12,128 bases of DNA, taken from positions 1-12,128 of the forward strand of contig JASLEQ010000461.1 of assembly GCA_030151135.1 (NCBI GenBank), written 5' to 3'. The notes under the pieces were generated by a model, which was not told the origin of the DNA, ran no database searches, and saw nothing but the letters and a program-made list of their open reading frames with translations. How positions within the stretch are numbered: the stretch's first letter is position 1; each line of letters starts with the position of its first letter. Positions 1 to 7,375 of the stretch are shown here, in pieces. A program made the translations under genes and the position numbers. This stretch comes from Candidatus Sulfotelmatobacter sp. (GTDB taxonomy: Bacteria > Acidobacteriota > Terriglobia > Terriglobales > SbA1).

Positions 1-852
1 TGTGCCGATGGCTCCGGTCCAGGTCCGCTCGTGCGCGGCACAAACGGGAATTTGTACGGCACCACCGTGTTTGGAGGCACGAATCGGTACGGTACCATTT
101 TTGAGATCACGCCTTCTGGTCAGCTGACCACGCTGTATAACTTCACCGGCACGGGCGGGGACACGGGCGCATCCAGCTTGGTGCAAGCTAATAACGGAAG
201 CTTTTACGGGACAACCTTGAACCTCAATAATTTCGAAGGCGAGATTTTCGAACTTACGAATGCCGGCAAGTTCACGATCCTCTACAACTTCTGCAGTTTC
301 AATTGCCAAACGCAATTCGCCGATCCGGGCGCAATGATTCAGGCCAGCGACGGTAACCTGTATGGGGTGGCGGGCACAGGCGGCGCAAATCTCAACGGCG
401 GAATCTTCAAGATGACAACCACGGGCACGGTGAGTACCTACCTGAGCTTTCCCACTTGCAACCCCACTTACAATTGCCCCAGCGGATTCGCCCCCTATGG
501 ACTTACGCAGGGCACAGACGGAAATTTCTACGGGGTAATGGATGGCGGAGGATTGGTTCCTTGTTTCGGCATGGCTGGTTGCGGCACTGTCTATAAAGTC
601 ACGACGGGCTTGCCGCCATTCGTGGCGCCCTACCCGAACTACGGGAAGATCGGATCAGAAATGAGACTTATCGGGAACGGCCTGACCGGCACAACGAACG
701 TGACGTTTAACGGAACACAGGCTGCCTTCCACGTCGTATCCGATACCTACATCACCGCAACCGTTCCGACGGGCGCGACATCCGGCGTCATCGAAGTAAC
801 CACCTCAACGGGCACGCTGAAGAGTAATGTGGCTTTCAGAGTGCCGCAGTAA
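1..852 (+). CDS. GloVer-repeat protein with C-terminal IPT/TIG domain (5' truncated)
   Basis: The frame is open from the first base, so the gene starts before the window; 283 codons are visible. At least four copies of a repeat of about 50-55 residues can be seen, each with a 'G.LYGT' or 'G.FYGV' start, a 'GTIFEIT..G' middle and a 'LYNF'-like end. This is the pattern of the GloVer 'choice-of-anchor tandem repeat' family, common in Acidobacteria and thought to form beta-propeller-like extracellular proteins. The last ~85 residues (from about PPFVAPYP) look like an IPT/TIG immunoglobulin-like domain, with 'GNGLTGTTNVTFNG' and 'ITATVPTGATSGVIEVTT'. It is probably secreted or surface-exposed, but the N-terminus that would carry a signal peptide is outside the window. 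The molecular role is unknown. It converges with the regulator gene on the other strand, 169 bp away. Confidence 0.85.
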   Translation, partial: CADGSGPGPLVRGTNGNLYGTTVFGGTNRYGTIFEITPSGQLTTLYNFTGTGGDTGASSLVQANNGSFYGTTLNLNNFEGEIFELTNAGKFTILYNFCSFNCQTQFADPGAMIQASDGNLYGVAGTGGANLNGGIFKMTTTGTVSTYLSFPTCNPTYNCPSGFAPYGLTQGTDGNFYGVMDGGGLVPCFGMAGCGTVYKVTTGLPPFVAPYPNYGKIGSEMRLIGNGLTGTTNVTFNGTQAAFHVVSDTYITATVPTGATSGVIEVTTSTGTLKSNVAFRVPQ

Positions 853-930
853 AGGTTTCACTCAGTCGTGCAAAAGTGCTCTGAAGCTGGAGCGATTTGG
901 TGGGAACTCCCGATCACGGCTAAGCAAAAG

Positions 931-960
931 AAGGAACTCCTACCGTTCGGTCGGCTCCTT
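931..960 (-). terminator. Possible intrinsic terminator of the winged-helix regulator gene
   Basis: AAGGA at 931-935 pairs with TCCTT at 956-960, and a weaker inner CCG/CGG pairing is possible. Read on the minus strand the hairpin is followed by a pyrimidine-rich CTTTTGC. It lies about 60 nt past the stop codon at 1022. The stem is interrupted, so this is a weak call. Confidence 0.3.
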
Positions 961-1021
961 GCATAATTCCGATTCGATCCCACGAAACAACGACAACCGC
1001 CCGAGATTCCATTCGGCAATC

Positions 1022-1945
1022 TCATTGCGACCGGCCGTTGCCATAAATCGAGGCGCGCAAGGCGTTCGTGACTTCTCCGGCGATATCTTGCTGCACCCAT
1101 AACTTGTCGGTAAGGCCGCGGTCGTAGCTTTCAGACCAGATGACGTATCCGTTCTCGGCGCGAACCAGGCGGGCTGCAACACGGAGCCGCGTATCCGACT
1201 TGCGCACGCTGCCATCCAGCAGATAGGAAACGCCCAGCTGTTTGCCGATCTCCGCGAGGGGCACCTGCTTGCCCTTGAAGAAAAAAGAAGACGTTGCCGC
1301 GGAGACGCGGAAGTCGGGAATCTTGCTCAGTCGATCGATCAACTCCTCGGTCATGCCGTCGGCGAACTCTTCTTCTTTCATGCCTTCCGTGAGATCGAGA
1401 AACGGAAGAACGGCAATCGACTTCTGGGGCAGGGCCGCGAGCGCGGCGGAGGGCGGTTGCTTGCCCGCGTTCCGGCCGCGGATGAAGAAGCCAAACGCCA
1501 GCACCGCAAGGAGAAGAACAGCCGGAATTACCAGCAATCGAAGGCGAACCTGGATCTGCCGGCTTCCGGCGGCGTGCGGCTTCTGCCTCGGTTGCTCGCC
1601 ATCGCTCCATGGGCGCACGGTTGCAACCATGCGATATCCCAAGCGAGGCACGGTTGCAATATAGACAGGTTGTTTCGGATCATCGCCCAGCTGCCGCCGC
1701 AGGGACGTGACCGCCTGATACACCGAGTCTTGCGAGACGGCGACCTCTGGCCATACCTGGGCTAGAAGATCGTCGATGCTGACGACCTGGCCCGATCGCT
1801 CGGCCAGGCAGATCAATAAGCGCATGGCGCGCACTTCCAGCCGGACGGTCTCCGCGTTACGCGAGATTTCGCCGGCGGCCGGATCGACGCGCCAATCGCC
1901 GATGCATAGGATCTTGTTTTTGGGAGACTCCACGATTCGCACCAC
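1022..1945 (-). CDS. Winged-helix transmembrane transcriptional regulator with FlgO-like C-terminal domain
   Basis: The protein has 307 residues. Residues ~13-110 form an OmpR/CadC-type winged helix: 'EISRNAETVRLEVRAMRLLICLAERSG' is split here around its core, followed by 'VWPEVAVSQDSVYQAV' and the wing 'YIATVPRLGYRMVA'. A single membrane helix follows at about 136-155. Residues ~175-300 ('SIAVLPFLDL', 'FADGMTEELIDRLSKI', 'LGVSYLLDGSVR', 'GYVIWSESYDR') match the FlgO-like/adenylyl-cyclase-associated domain often found between a CadC-type winged helix and TPR repeats in Acidobacteria. The topology suggests a cytoplasmic DNA-binding head and a periplasmic sensor, as in CadC and ToxR. The usual TPR tail is absent: the frame stops right after the FlgO-like part. 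The start is GTG (GTG GTG CGA); no clear Shine-Dalgarno sequence is seen. Targets cannot be read from the sequence. Confidence 0.85.
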   Translation of the reverse strand: MVRIVESPKNKILCIGDWRVDPAAGEISRNAETVRLEVRAMRLLICLAERSGQVVSIDDLLAQVWPEVAVSQDSVYQAVTSLRRQLGDDPKQPVYIATVPRLGYRMVATVRPWSDGEQPRQKPHAAGSRQIQVRLRLLVIPAVLLLAVLAFGFFIRGRNAGKQPPSAALAALPQKSIAVLPFLDLTEGMKEEEFADGMTEELIDRLSKIPDFRVSAATSSFFFKGKQVPLAEIGKQLGVSYLLDGSVRKSDTRLRVAARLVRAENGYVIWSESYDRGLTDKLWVQQDIAGEVTNALRASIYGNGRSQ

Positions 1946-2147
1946 GCCGGGGCTGCCGCCGATTCTACCAGCCGGTAATTCCCTTCGAGCTTACGACGCC
2001 TGAACAATCGATTTCAGAACTATTCAGAAGGTTTCAGGCGAGTTTCAGGACTTTAGCGGCGGCGGCCGGGTATGGTCGGGGCGGTTCCGTTCGCAAAACA
2101 GAAATTTGGCGTTTCACTTTTCTGAGCTTCCATTCTGGAGGGCATGA

Positions 2148-2636
2148 ATGCCGACTCGAACTGCCGATCAAACTTTCCGCAAGAATCGTGGACTGGTGGC
2201 GATTGCCACCGGAGGGCTGATCGCAGGAGCTCTGGATTTGACACAGGCGAGCATCTTGTTTGGATGGGACATTCCCAAAGTCATTGCTGCGGGACTGCTA
2301 GGACCCAAGGTGATCCATGGAGGAGTTGGCATATATCTGCTTGGCGTCGTCTTGCATTTCTTTATTGCGTGCTCAGCGGCCGCGGTTTACTACGTCGCCA
2401 GCCGCAGGCTGCACTTCCTGATCGAGCATCCCCTGGTATGCGGACTGTTCTTTGGAGCGGCGGTGGAAGAAGTTATGAACCTGGTGGTGCTGCCTCTGTC
2501 GGCGCTTCGCGCCCGCGGACCTTACGAATTGCATGACCTGATCCTGGGATTGCTGGTGCATATGATCGTTGTGGGATTACCGATTGCTTTCAGCGTGAGC
2601 CGGTTCCATGCCAGGCCGCAGCAATCAAACGCATAG
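2148..2636 (+). CDS. Small integral membrane protein, four predicted helices, unknown function
   Basis: The protein has 162 residues and I do not recognise its family. Hydrophobic segments lie at about 16-38, 60-83, 93-118 and 128-150, and the N-terminus is basic (MPTRTADQTFRKNR), so an inner-membrane protein with four helices and an N-in start is likely. Acidic residues inside helix 3 ('GAAVEEVMNLVV') and a histidine before helix 2 ('KVIHGG') could be functional. The start at 2148 is supported by GGAGGG at 2137-2142, 5 nt upstream. An overlapping ATG at 2144 opens another frame that lacks the membrane pattern. The arrangement recalls the YagU/DUF1440 group, but that is only a resemblance of size and topology. 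It is divergent from the regulator gene, with about 200 bp between them. Confidence 0.7.
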   Translation: MPTRTADQTFRKNRGLVAIATGGLIAGALDLTQASILFGWDIPKVIAAGLLGPKVIHGGVGIYLLGVVLHFFIACSAAAVYYVASRRLHFLIEHPLVCGLFFGAAVEEVMNLVVLPLSALRARGPYELHDLILGLLVHMIVVGLPIAFSVSRFHARPQQSNA

Positions 2637-3077
2637 AGCAGTCCGAACGTAAGCAGCGAGTTTCCCGAGCGTCCCATCCCTGGCGCGAGAACCCTGTGAT
2701 CATGCGGAAAATCGATGCCTGCCATCCAATTCGCAAGATCCCAGGATGTTACGAATCGCGAAAAATGGCCGGAAAACGAAAGGTCTAGTACTTCGAAATG
2801 TGCAAATCTCATTATGGGAGTGGGCGCGGGCGGCGATAGAGGGCAAAAATGTTAATACGCGGTAAATTGCATAAGTGGTTACTAGTCATCGCTTTAAGGC
2901 CTGAAAAATATCTGAACATGAACCGACCAGCCGGTCTTTCCGGGGAAAAGGTCGATGGGGGGCCGACCGTTCCACAGCGTTTTCCACAGGGAAGCGGTGT
3001 CTTGAGCAATCTTTGCAAACTCAACTGAGTACAGTACTTACTGGAGTGTGCTCTAGGGGAAACGCTGTACCGGGAAA
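2637..3077. other. Intergenic region between two convergent genes, no convincing gene
   Basis: This 441-bp stretch separates the ends of the membrane-protein gene and dnaB. No frame on either strand has a believable start, ribosome site and protein pattern. It contains TTTTCCACA at 2980-2988, which fits the DnaA-box consensus TTWTNCACA, with a second GTTCCACAG 11 bp to its left. I see no clear intrinsic terminator for either flanking gene; AGTAC-A-GTACT near 3028-3038 is a short palindrome without a T tract. Confidence 0.5.
2968..2988 (-). promoter_or_regulatory. Two DnaA-box-like sites downstream of dnaB
   Basis: On the minus strand the sites read TGTGGAAAAC followed by CTGTGGAAC. The first is the reverse complement of TTTTCCACA and fits TTWTNCACA; the second lacks the AT-rich end. 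Their function is not shown by sequence alone. They matter mainly because similar sites occur upstream of dnaB. Confidence 0.35.
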
Positions 3078-4469
3078 TTATTCCTCGGAAGCGATGCCGC
3101 CCTCAGCTAGTGACTCAAATCGGGTGCAGTGTTTGAGGAAGGCCATCTTCACGCGGCCGATGGGACCGTTGCGCTGTTTGGCAATAATGATTTCGGCGCG
3201 GCCCTGCAGTTCAGGATCGTCCTGCTTGTAGACTTCTTCGCGAAAGATAAACATGACGAGATCGGCATCCTGCTCGATAGATCCGGACTCGCGAAGATCG
3301 GCGAGTTGCGGTCGATGATCGCCTCCACGGCTTTCCGGAGCACGGCTCAACTGCGAAAGCGCGATGACAGGGACCTGCAATTCTTTCGCGAGGGCCTTCA
3401 AGCCGCGAGAAATCGCAGACACCTCCTGCGTGCGGTTTTCGAAGCGCTTACCTCCGCCTGACATGAGTTGCAGGTAATCGACAATGATCAGGTCGAGGCG
3501 GCCTTGCGATTGCTTGAGCCGGCGGGCTTTCGCGCGCATTTCGCTGAGGGAAATTCCAGGCGTGTCGTCAATAAAGATGGGCGCGTGGGCGAGTTGCTCC
3601 ATGGCCTTTACGACTCGCTTCGTGTCGTCCTGCCACAGGGAGCCGGTGCGCATTTTGTGCGCGTCGACACGGGCCTGGGAGCAAAGCAAGCGCATCAGCA
3701 ACGCCTCGCGCGACATTTCCAGCGAGAAGACGCCAACGACTTGCTGATCTTCGATGGAAGCGTTCTCCGCGATGTTCATGACGAACGCGGTTTTGCCCAT
3801 GGAAGGCCGCGCCGCGATGATCACCAGGTCTGAACGCTGCAGCCCGCTGGTCATCTCGTCAAGGTCGGTGTAGTGAGTGGCGAGGCCGGTGATGCGCTGG
3901 CCGCGCTGCAACAGGGCGTCGACCGAACCGAAAGTCTCGCGAACGATTTCCTGCACGCCCATGAAGCCGCGGCCAATGCGTTTTTCCGAGAGCTGGAAGA
4001 TGGCGGCCTCGGCATCGCTGAGAACGTCTTCGGCTAAATCGCTTTGATCGGAGGCACGCGCGATCGCGGCGCTGGCAGCGGAGATCAGTCCGCGCAGCAA
4101 TGCTTTATCGCGCACGATCCTGACGTAATGCTCGATGCTCGGCCGCTCGGGGACGCCTTCGACCAGGCTGGAGACATAAGCGACGTCGCCGATGGGCTGC
4201 AAATCCTTGTGGCGATCGAGCTCCTCGATCAGCGTGATCATGTCGATAGGGCGCGATGATTCGGCCAGGTCGACCATCCGCGCATAGATGCGGCGGTGCG
4301 AGTCCAGGGAGAAGTCCTCGGTTCGCAGGTGTTCGGCGGCCTGGTTGTAGGCGAAGTTGTCGAGCAGGATCGCGCCGAGAATGGATCGCTCCGCGTCTAC
4401 GTTGGCGGGAAGCGTGCTGACTGCGTAATCGGAAGTAGCCATCGAGGACCCCGAACCCTTTGGTGCCAT
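3078..4469 (-). CDS. dnaB: Replicative DNA helicase DnaB
   Basis: The protein has 463 residues, a normal length for DnaB, the hexameric 5'-3' helicase that unwinds DNA at the replication fork and recruits DnaG primase. The N-terminal domain is at about 15-120 ('NVDAERSILGAILLDNFAY'). The linker helix is near 140-185. The RecA-like C-terminal domain follows from about 190, starting with 'ITGLATHYTDLDEMTSGLQRSDLVIIAARP'-type sequence in two parts. The Walker A motif is ARPSMGKTA at 220-228 (K226, T227). Walker B is LIIVDYLQLM at 327-336 (D331). 'SQLSRAPESR' with the downstream 'DLRESGSIEQDAD' (391-403) is the classical DnaB signature. No intein is present. The ATG at 4469 has GAGG four bases upstream; an in-frame ATG at codon 10 is an alternative. 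The gene stands alone, divergent from the acyltransferase gene. Confidence 0.97.
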   Translation of the reverse strand: MAPKGSGSSMATSDYAVSTLPANVDAERSILGAILLDNFAYNQAAEHLRTEDFSLDSHRRIYARMVDLAESSRPIDMITLIEELDRHKDLQPIGDVAYVSSLVEGVPERPSIEHYVRIVRDKALLRGLISAASAAIARASDQSDLAEDVLSDAEAAIFQLSEKRIGRGFMGVQEIVRETFGSVDALLQRGQRITGLATHYTDLDEMTSGLQRSDLVIIAARPSMGKTAFVMNIAENASIEDQQVVGVFSLEMSREALLMRLLCSQARVDAHKMRTGSLWQDDTKRVVKAMEQLAHAPIFIDDTPGISLSEMRAKARRLKQSQGRLDLIIVDYLQLMSGGGKRFENRTQEVSAISRGLKALAKELQVPVIALSQLSRAPESRGGDHRPQLADLRESGSIEQDADLVMFIFREEVYKQDDPELQGRAEIIIAKQRNGPIGRVKMAFLKHCTRFESLAEGGIASEE

Positions 4470-4579
4470 TATGCCTCATGGGCGAATTAAAAGCGAAACG
4501 CAAACTGGAAATGTATTTACCGCGACTCGCCCGTCAGAAAAACAGTGCAGCAGCGGTCGGCGAATGTGGGGCGAAGGGC

Positions 4580-4631
4580 TGTGAACAACTTGTGAACCTG
4601 TGCTCTTTCCTGTGGAAGCCACGCGAAAACT
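4580..4631. promoter_or_regulatory. DnaA-box-like cluster upstream of dnaB
   Basis: This 52-bp segment lies in the divergent region between dnaB and the acyltransferase gene. It contains TGTGAACAA, TGTGAACC and TGTGGAAGCC, followed by GAAAACT. The reverse complements TTGTTCACA and TTCCACA resemble DnaA boxes but none is a perfect consensus. The same modules with the same spacing recur at 6383-6434. Control of dnaB by DnaA is a possible reading, not a demonstrated one. Confidence 0.35.
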
Positions 4632-4709
4632 GGTCCCTATTTCGTTAACGAGATCGCGGCTGGAAGTTTCGGGCACGCGGTATGATGAATCGCTTTCCAG
4701 ACTCCGGAA

Positions 4710-5906
4710 ATGCCACTTATGGCTGCAGCCGAACCAGAAATCGCGCGCTCGTCCGGCCTTCTGCGTCCGTTCATGCCGGAACTGGACACTCTGCGCGGAA
4801 TGGCCGTGCTGGGCGTGCTATTTCTTCACGGTTTTTACTGGCAGTATGCGCGCCTGTCATTTGGAAAAGCGGCGCGGACATTCCTCAACCTGACGCAGCC
4901 GGGATGGGTAGGCGTCCATTTATTTTTCGTTCTTTCCGGATTCCTGATCACCGGGATCCTGCTCGACTCGAAACAGCGGCCCGACTTTTATCGCCGCTTC
5001 TACACGCGACGGGCCCTGCGCATTCTTCCTCCGTACTACCTGCTGCTGCTCTTGCTGTTGGTGCTGCGCGCGTCATCGGCGGCTTTCGTCGGGCTGAGCT
5101 TTGTATACCTTTCCAACATGACCGAGTTCTTCGGAGTGGCCTGCGACTACGGGCCACTCTGGTCGCTGGCGGTAGAGGAGCACTTCTACATTGCGTGGCC
5201 GACGGTGGTGCGGAAGTTGAGCAGCCGGCGCCTGGCCTGGTTCTCCGCGGCGATTGTTGTGGGCATTCCGGTCGCGCGCGCTTACTCCTTCGCGAAGGGC
5301 TGGACCGCCGGCCTCGATTGGTATACCTGGTTTGTCGCGGATGGTCTTGCGACAGGCGCGCTGCTCGCTATTGTTCTGCGGAGCGCGATCACACGCAGGC
5401 AGGCGCGGACTGTGTGCGGCTGGCTCCTCGGCGGCTGTCTCGTTGCAGCACTCGCCGGCGCACCGTTCGGCATCCTCACGCGCAATCGAATCTTAGGAGC
5501 TTCACTGCAGCTCAGCATTATCCATTTGTTCTTCGCCGGCGTCCTTCTCATATTTCTTCTGGTGGGTAGTAGTTCGGCAAAGCGTTTCGTTGACCTGGGG
5601 GTTCTTCGTTTTCTCGGCTACATCAGCTACGGACTCTACCTCGATCACATGCTGGCATTTCGGATGTACGACCGGTTCTGCCGCCACTATGCTCCCGGCT
5701 GGATTCCCTCCAATGGTCATTTTGGCCTGGTGGTGTGGCGCTTTGTTCTGGCCGGCGGAGCGGCCATTACCGCGGCGTACCTTTCCCGAAGGTTCTACGA
5801 GGAACAGTTCTTGCGCTTGAAGGATTCCCTGGTTCCGCGCCCTGGGGCGGAAGTTCGGGAGCGTGTGATCGATGCGGGGCCCGCCATTGATTCCCGCATT
5901 GCCTGA
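4710..5906 (+). CDS. Acyltransferase 3 family integral membrane protein (OafA/YrhL-like)
   Basis: The protein has 398 residues, the usual size for a stand-alone acyltransferase-3 domain. Members of this family sit in the inner membrane and transfer acetyl, succinyl or similar acyl groups to sugars, lipopolysaccharide O-antigen, exopolysaccharide or peptidoglycan. The family signatures are present in order: 'ELDTLRGMAVLGVLFLHG' at 24-41 with the conserved histidine H40, 'FFVLSGFLITGILL' at 72-85, the arginine-rich 'RRFYTRRALRILPPYY' at 95-110, and 'LWSLAVEEHFY' at 150-160 (E156, E157, H158). 'FLGYISYGLYLDHM' lies at 301-314. About ten membrane helices can be drawn. No SGNH domain is attached. 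The start at 4710 is the likely one; ATG at 4719 is also possible. A TATGAT at 4681-4686 could be its -10 element. The acyl acceptor is unknown; no glycan genes are adjacent. Confidence 0.9.
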   Translation: MPLMAAAEPEIARSSGLLRPFMPELDTLRGMAVLGVLFLHGFYWQYARLSFGKAARTFLNLTQPGWVGVHLFFVLSGFLITGILLDSKQRPDFYRRFYTRRALRILPPYYLLLLLLLVLRASSAAFVGLSFVYLSNMTEFFGVACDYGPLWSLAVEEHFYIAWPTVVRKLSSRRLAWFSAAIVVGIPVARAYSFAKGWTAGLDWYTWFVADGLATGALLAIVLRSAITRRQARTVCGWLLGGCLVAALAGAPFGILTRNRILGASLQLSIIHLFFAGVLLIFLLVGSSSAKRFVDLGVLRFLGYISYGLYLDHMLAFRMYDRFCRHYAPGWIPSNGHFGLVVWRFVLAGGAAITAAYLSRRFYEEQFLRLKDSLVPRPGAEVRERVIDAGPAIDSRIA

Positions 5907-6052
5907 GCAGATTCCCAGCTCCGCTTGGGACGAATTCTGCACCGCGGGGAAAGCGGACAAAAATTGAATGCGGCCCAGGGCCAGCCACCCCGGACCGCAT
6001 CGTTCGTGTGTTCCTGACCTGGCACAGTCGCCGCGGAGGCGGTGACATGAAC

Positions 6053-6098
6053 GCTTCAGCCAGCATCTTCCCACAAGGGGCGCTGCTTGTGCTGAAGC
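6053..6098. repeat. Two-stage inverted repeat (possible RNA hairpin)
   Basis: GCTTCAG at 6053-6059 pairs with CTGAAGC at 6092-6098, and CACAAG at 6072-6077 pairs with CTTGTG at 6086-6091. The two stems share a 3' side without a gap and have a 12-nt bulge on the 5' side. No T tract follows, so it does not look like a terminator. Confidence 0.4.
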
Positions 6099-6382
6099 CG
6101 GTTTGCGACTCGCGATCATGCGATCGTAAATCTCAAACCGCTGCGGTTCGAGCAGTCTACCTTGCCCTCAAGAGCAAGGCGGGGGAGGAGGCCGCAACGC
6201 CCGGGCAACCAGTCGCGCTGTCGCGCGTTTCTGGAAGTTTTCCCCTCGGCGATCCGCTCTCGAGAATCACCGCTACTGCTCGCTCGCCGCAATCATCCGG
6301 TCGAGCCAGGAACCATCACGTTTCGCTGGAACCCACTTTCGTATAGTTTGTTGCGAGCCGCAACACAAAAAACCGCGAACGT

Positions 6383-6434
6383 TGTGAACAAGCTGTGGAG
6401 GATGACAGTTCCTTGTGGAAGCCGTAGGAAAACT
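6383..6434. repeat. Second copy of the TGTGAACAA / TGTGGAAGCC block
   Basis: TGTGAACAA, TGTG, TGTGGAAGCC (one base offset at the preceding position) and GAAAACT lie in the same order and at the same spacing as at 4580-4631, giving an ungapped 52-bp alignment in which the modules match and the spacers do not. The gene downstream is the exported methyltransferase. Confidence 0.4.
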
Positions 6435-6659
6435 TAGAAGGAAGATTGGCAAGCGCCATGCGTCATTCGAATTTTCAATGACTTACACGCTGTTAAGAAA
6501 ATCGGTGCGGCGGGGGCATTTCGTGGTTCCTGTGATTCGCGGGAGGAGGAAAGCAAGTTGCGGTGAGGGGAACCTTTCATCTGAAGCGGTAGCGAGAACG
6601 ACGTAAACCAATCCATCCAAAAGTCAATTCCGCCAGTCTAAGCCTTGAGAGGATTTCTC

Positions 6660-7328
6660 ATGCTTCGAGTCCGAGTTTGCATACTGGGTCTTTGCGTTCT
6701 ATTGACGGTCGGTTCACTTCCGGCGCAGGATGCCGCGCCGGCGAATCCATCACAACAACGAAAAACCAGCGAGCCCTATACCGGGGACCTGTCAATTTTC
6801 GATTCCCCCGGCCGCGACGAGGCGTTGCAGATCCAGCGCGTCATGAACCTTCTCGGAATCGAAAAAGGCAAAAGTGTGGCAGATCTTGGAGCGGGCTCCG
6901 GATGGTTCACCGTCCGAGCCGCGCGCCGCGTTGGATTCGCCGGCAGCGTCTACGCCGTCGACATCAATCCTGAAGCGATCAGCCATATTCAGGCCAGAGC
7001 GAACTCCGAAAACCTGAGGAACGTCAAAACGATCCTGAGCAAGCCCGACGATCCTCAACTGCCCGCGAATTCCATTGACGCGGTGCTGCTGCTGAAGACG
7101 TATCACGAAGTTGCGCATCCGGAGGAACTGTTGCGAAATCTAAGACAGGCCCTGCGGGCGGACGCGAAGGTTGGAGTGATCGATCGCAACGGCAACGGCG
7201 AGAATCATGGGATCGGGAAAGATATTGTGATTCGCGAGGCAAGAGAGGCGGGTTATGACTTGGCCGGCCAATACGACTTTGTAAAAGACGGCATGGACTA
7301 CTTCCTGGTGTTTACTCCATCAAAGTAA
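6660..7328 (+). CDS. Exported class I SAM-dependent methyltransferase-like protein
   Basis: The protein has 222 residues from the ATG at 6660, which is preceded by GAGAGGA six bases upstream; an upstream in-frame TTG at 6645 overlaps that site and is rejected. Residues 1-22 are a clear signal peptide (basic MLRVR, hydrophobic core, cleavage near LPA/QDA). The rest is a Rossmann methyltransferase: motif I 'VADLGAGSGWFT' at 73-84, the acidic end of strand 2 'VYAVDINPEA' at 97-106, 'SIDAVLLLKTYHEV' at 138-151 as motif IV, then 'LRQALRADAKVGVIDRNG'. Exported proteins with this fold are known as predicted methyltransferases in several phyla. The substrate is unknown, and the supply of SAM outside the cytoplasm is an open question. 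The gene stands alone and converges with the M20 peptidase gene, 47 bp away. Confidence 0.85.
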   Translation: MLRVRVCILGLCVLLTVGSLPAQDAAPANPSQQRKTSEPYTGDLSIFDSPGRDEALQIQRVMNLLGIEKGKSVADLGAGSGWFTVRAARRVGFAGSVYAVDINPEAISHIQARANSENLRNVKTILSKPDDPQLPANSIDAVLLLKTYHEVAHPEELLRNLRQALRADAKVGVIDRNGNGENHGIGKDIVIREAREAGYDLAGQYDFVKDGMDYFLVFTPSK

Positions 7329-7375
7329 GTTCTTCGAGCAGAAGAGATGTTGCGAGACGCGCCGGGCGAATCAGG

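Larger units (their letters stand above)
5907..6659. other. Long intergenic region with several hairpins and a repeated DnaA-box-like block
   Basis: About 750 bp carry no convincing protein-coding gene: the open frames have no ribosome site, no recognisable domain and arginine-rich translations typical of GC-rich noncoding DNA. Inverted repeats are frequent: about 5909-5929 (TCCCA/TGGGA), 5968-5973 with 5995-6000 (ATGCGG/CCGCAT), a two-stage hairpin at 6053-6098, AACCG/CGGTT near 6137-6149, and CCTTGC/GCAAGG near 6161-6180. The right part holds the block at 6383-6434. An unrecognised structured RNA or a decayed region are both possible. Confidence 0.45.

Noticed and set aside
2522..2812. Minus-strand frame of 96 codons downstream of the small membrane protein
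   Set aside because: Overlaps the 3' end of a real gene, has no ribosome site and resembles no family I know.
6137..6180. GGTTCGAGC near 6149 as the T loop of a tRNA
   Set aside because: The flanks do not form a T stem and no acceptor or anticodon arm can be built around it.
6008..6606. Overlapping open frames in the gap before the methyltransferase gene
   Set aside because: No ribosome site, no domain, arginine/serine-rich translations, and they overlap inverted repeats and the DnaA-box-like block.
6645..6660. TTG start for the methyltransferase at 6645
   Set aside because: It overlaps the ribosome site GAGAGGA that serves ATG 6660, and starting there would spoil the signal peptide N-terminus.
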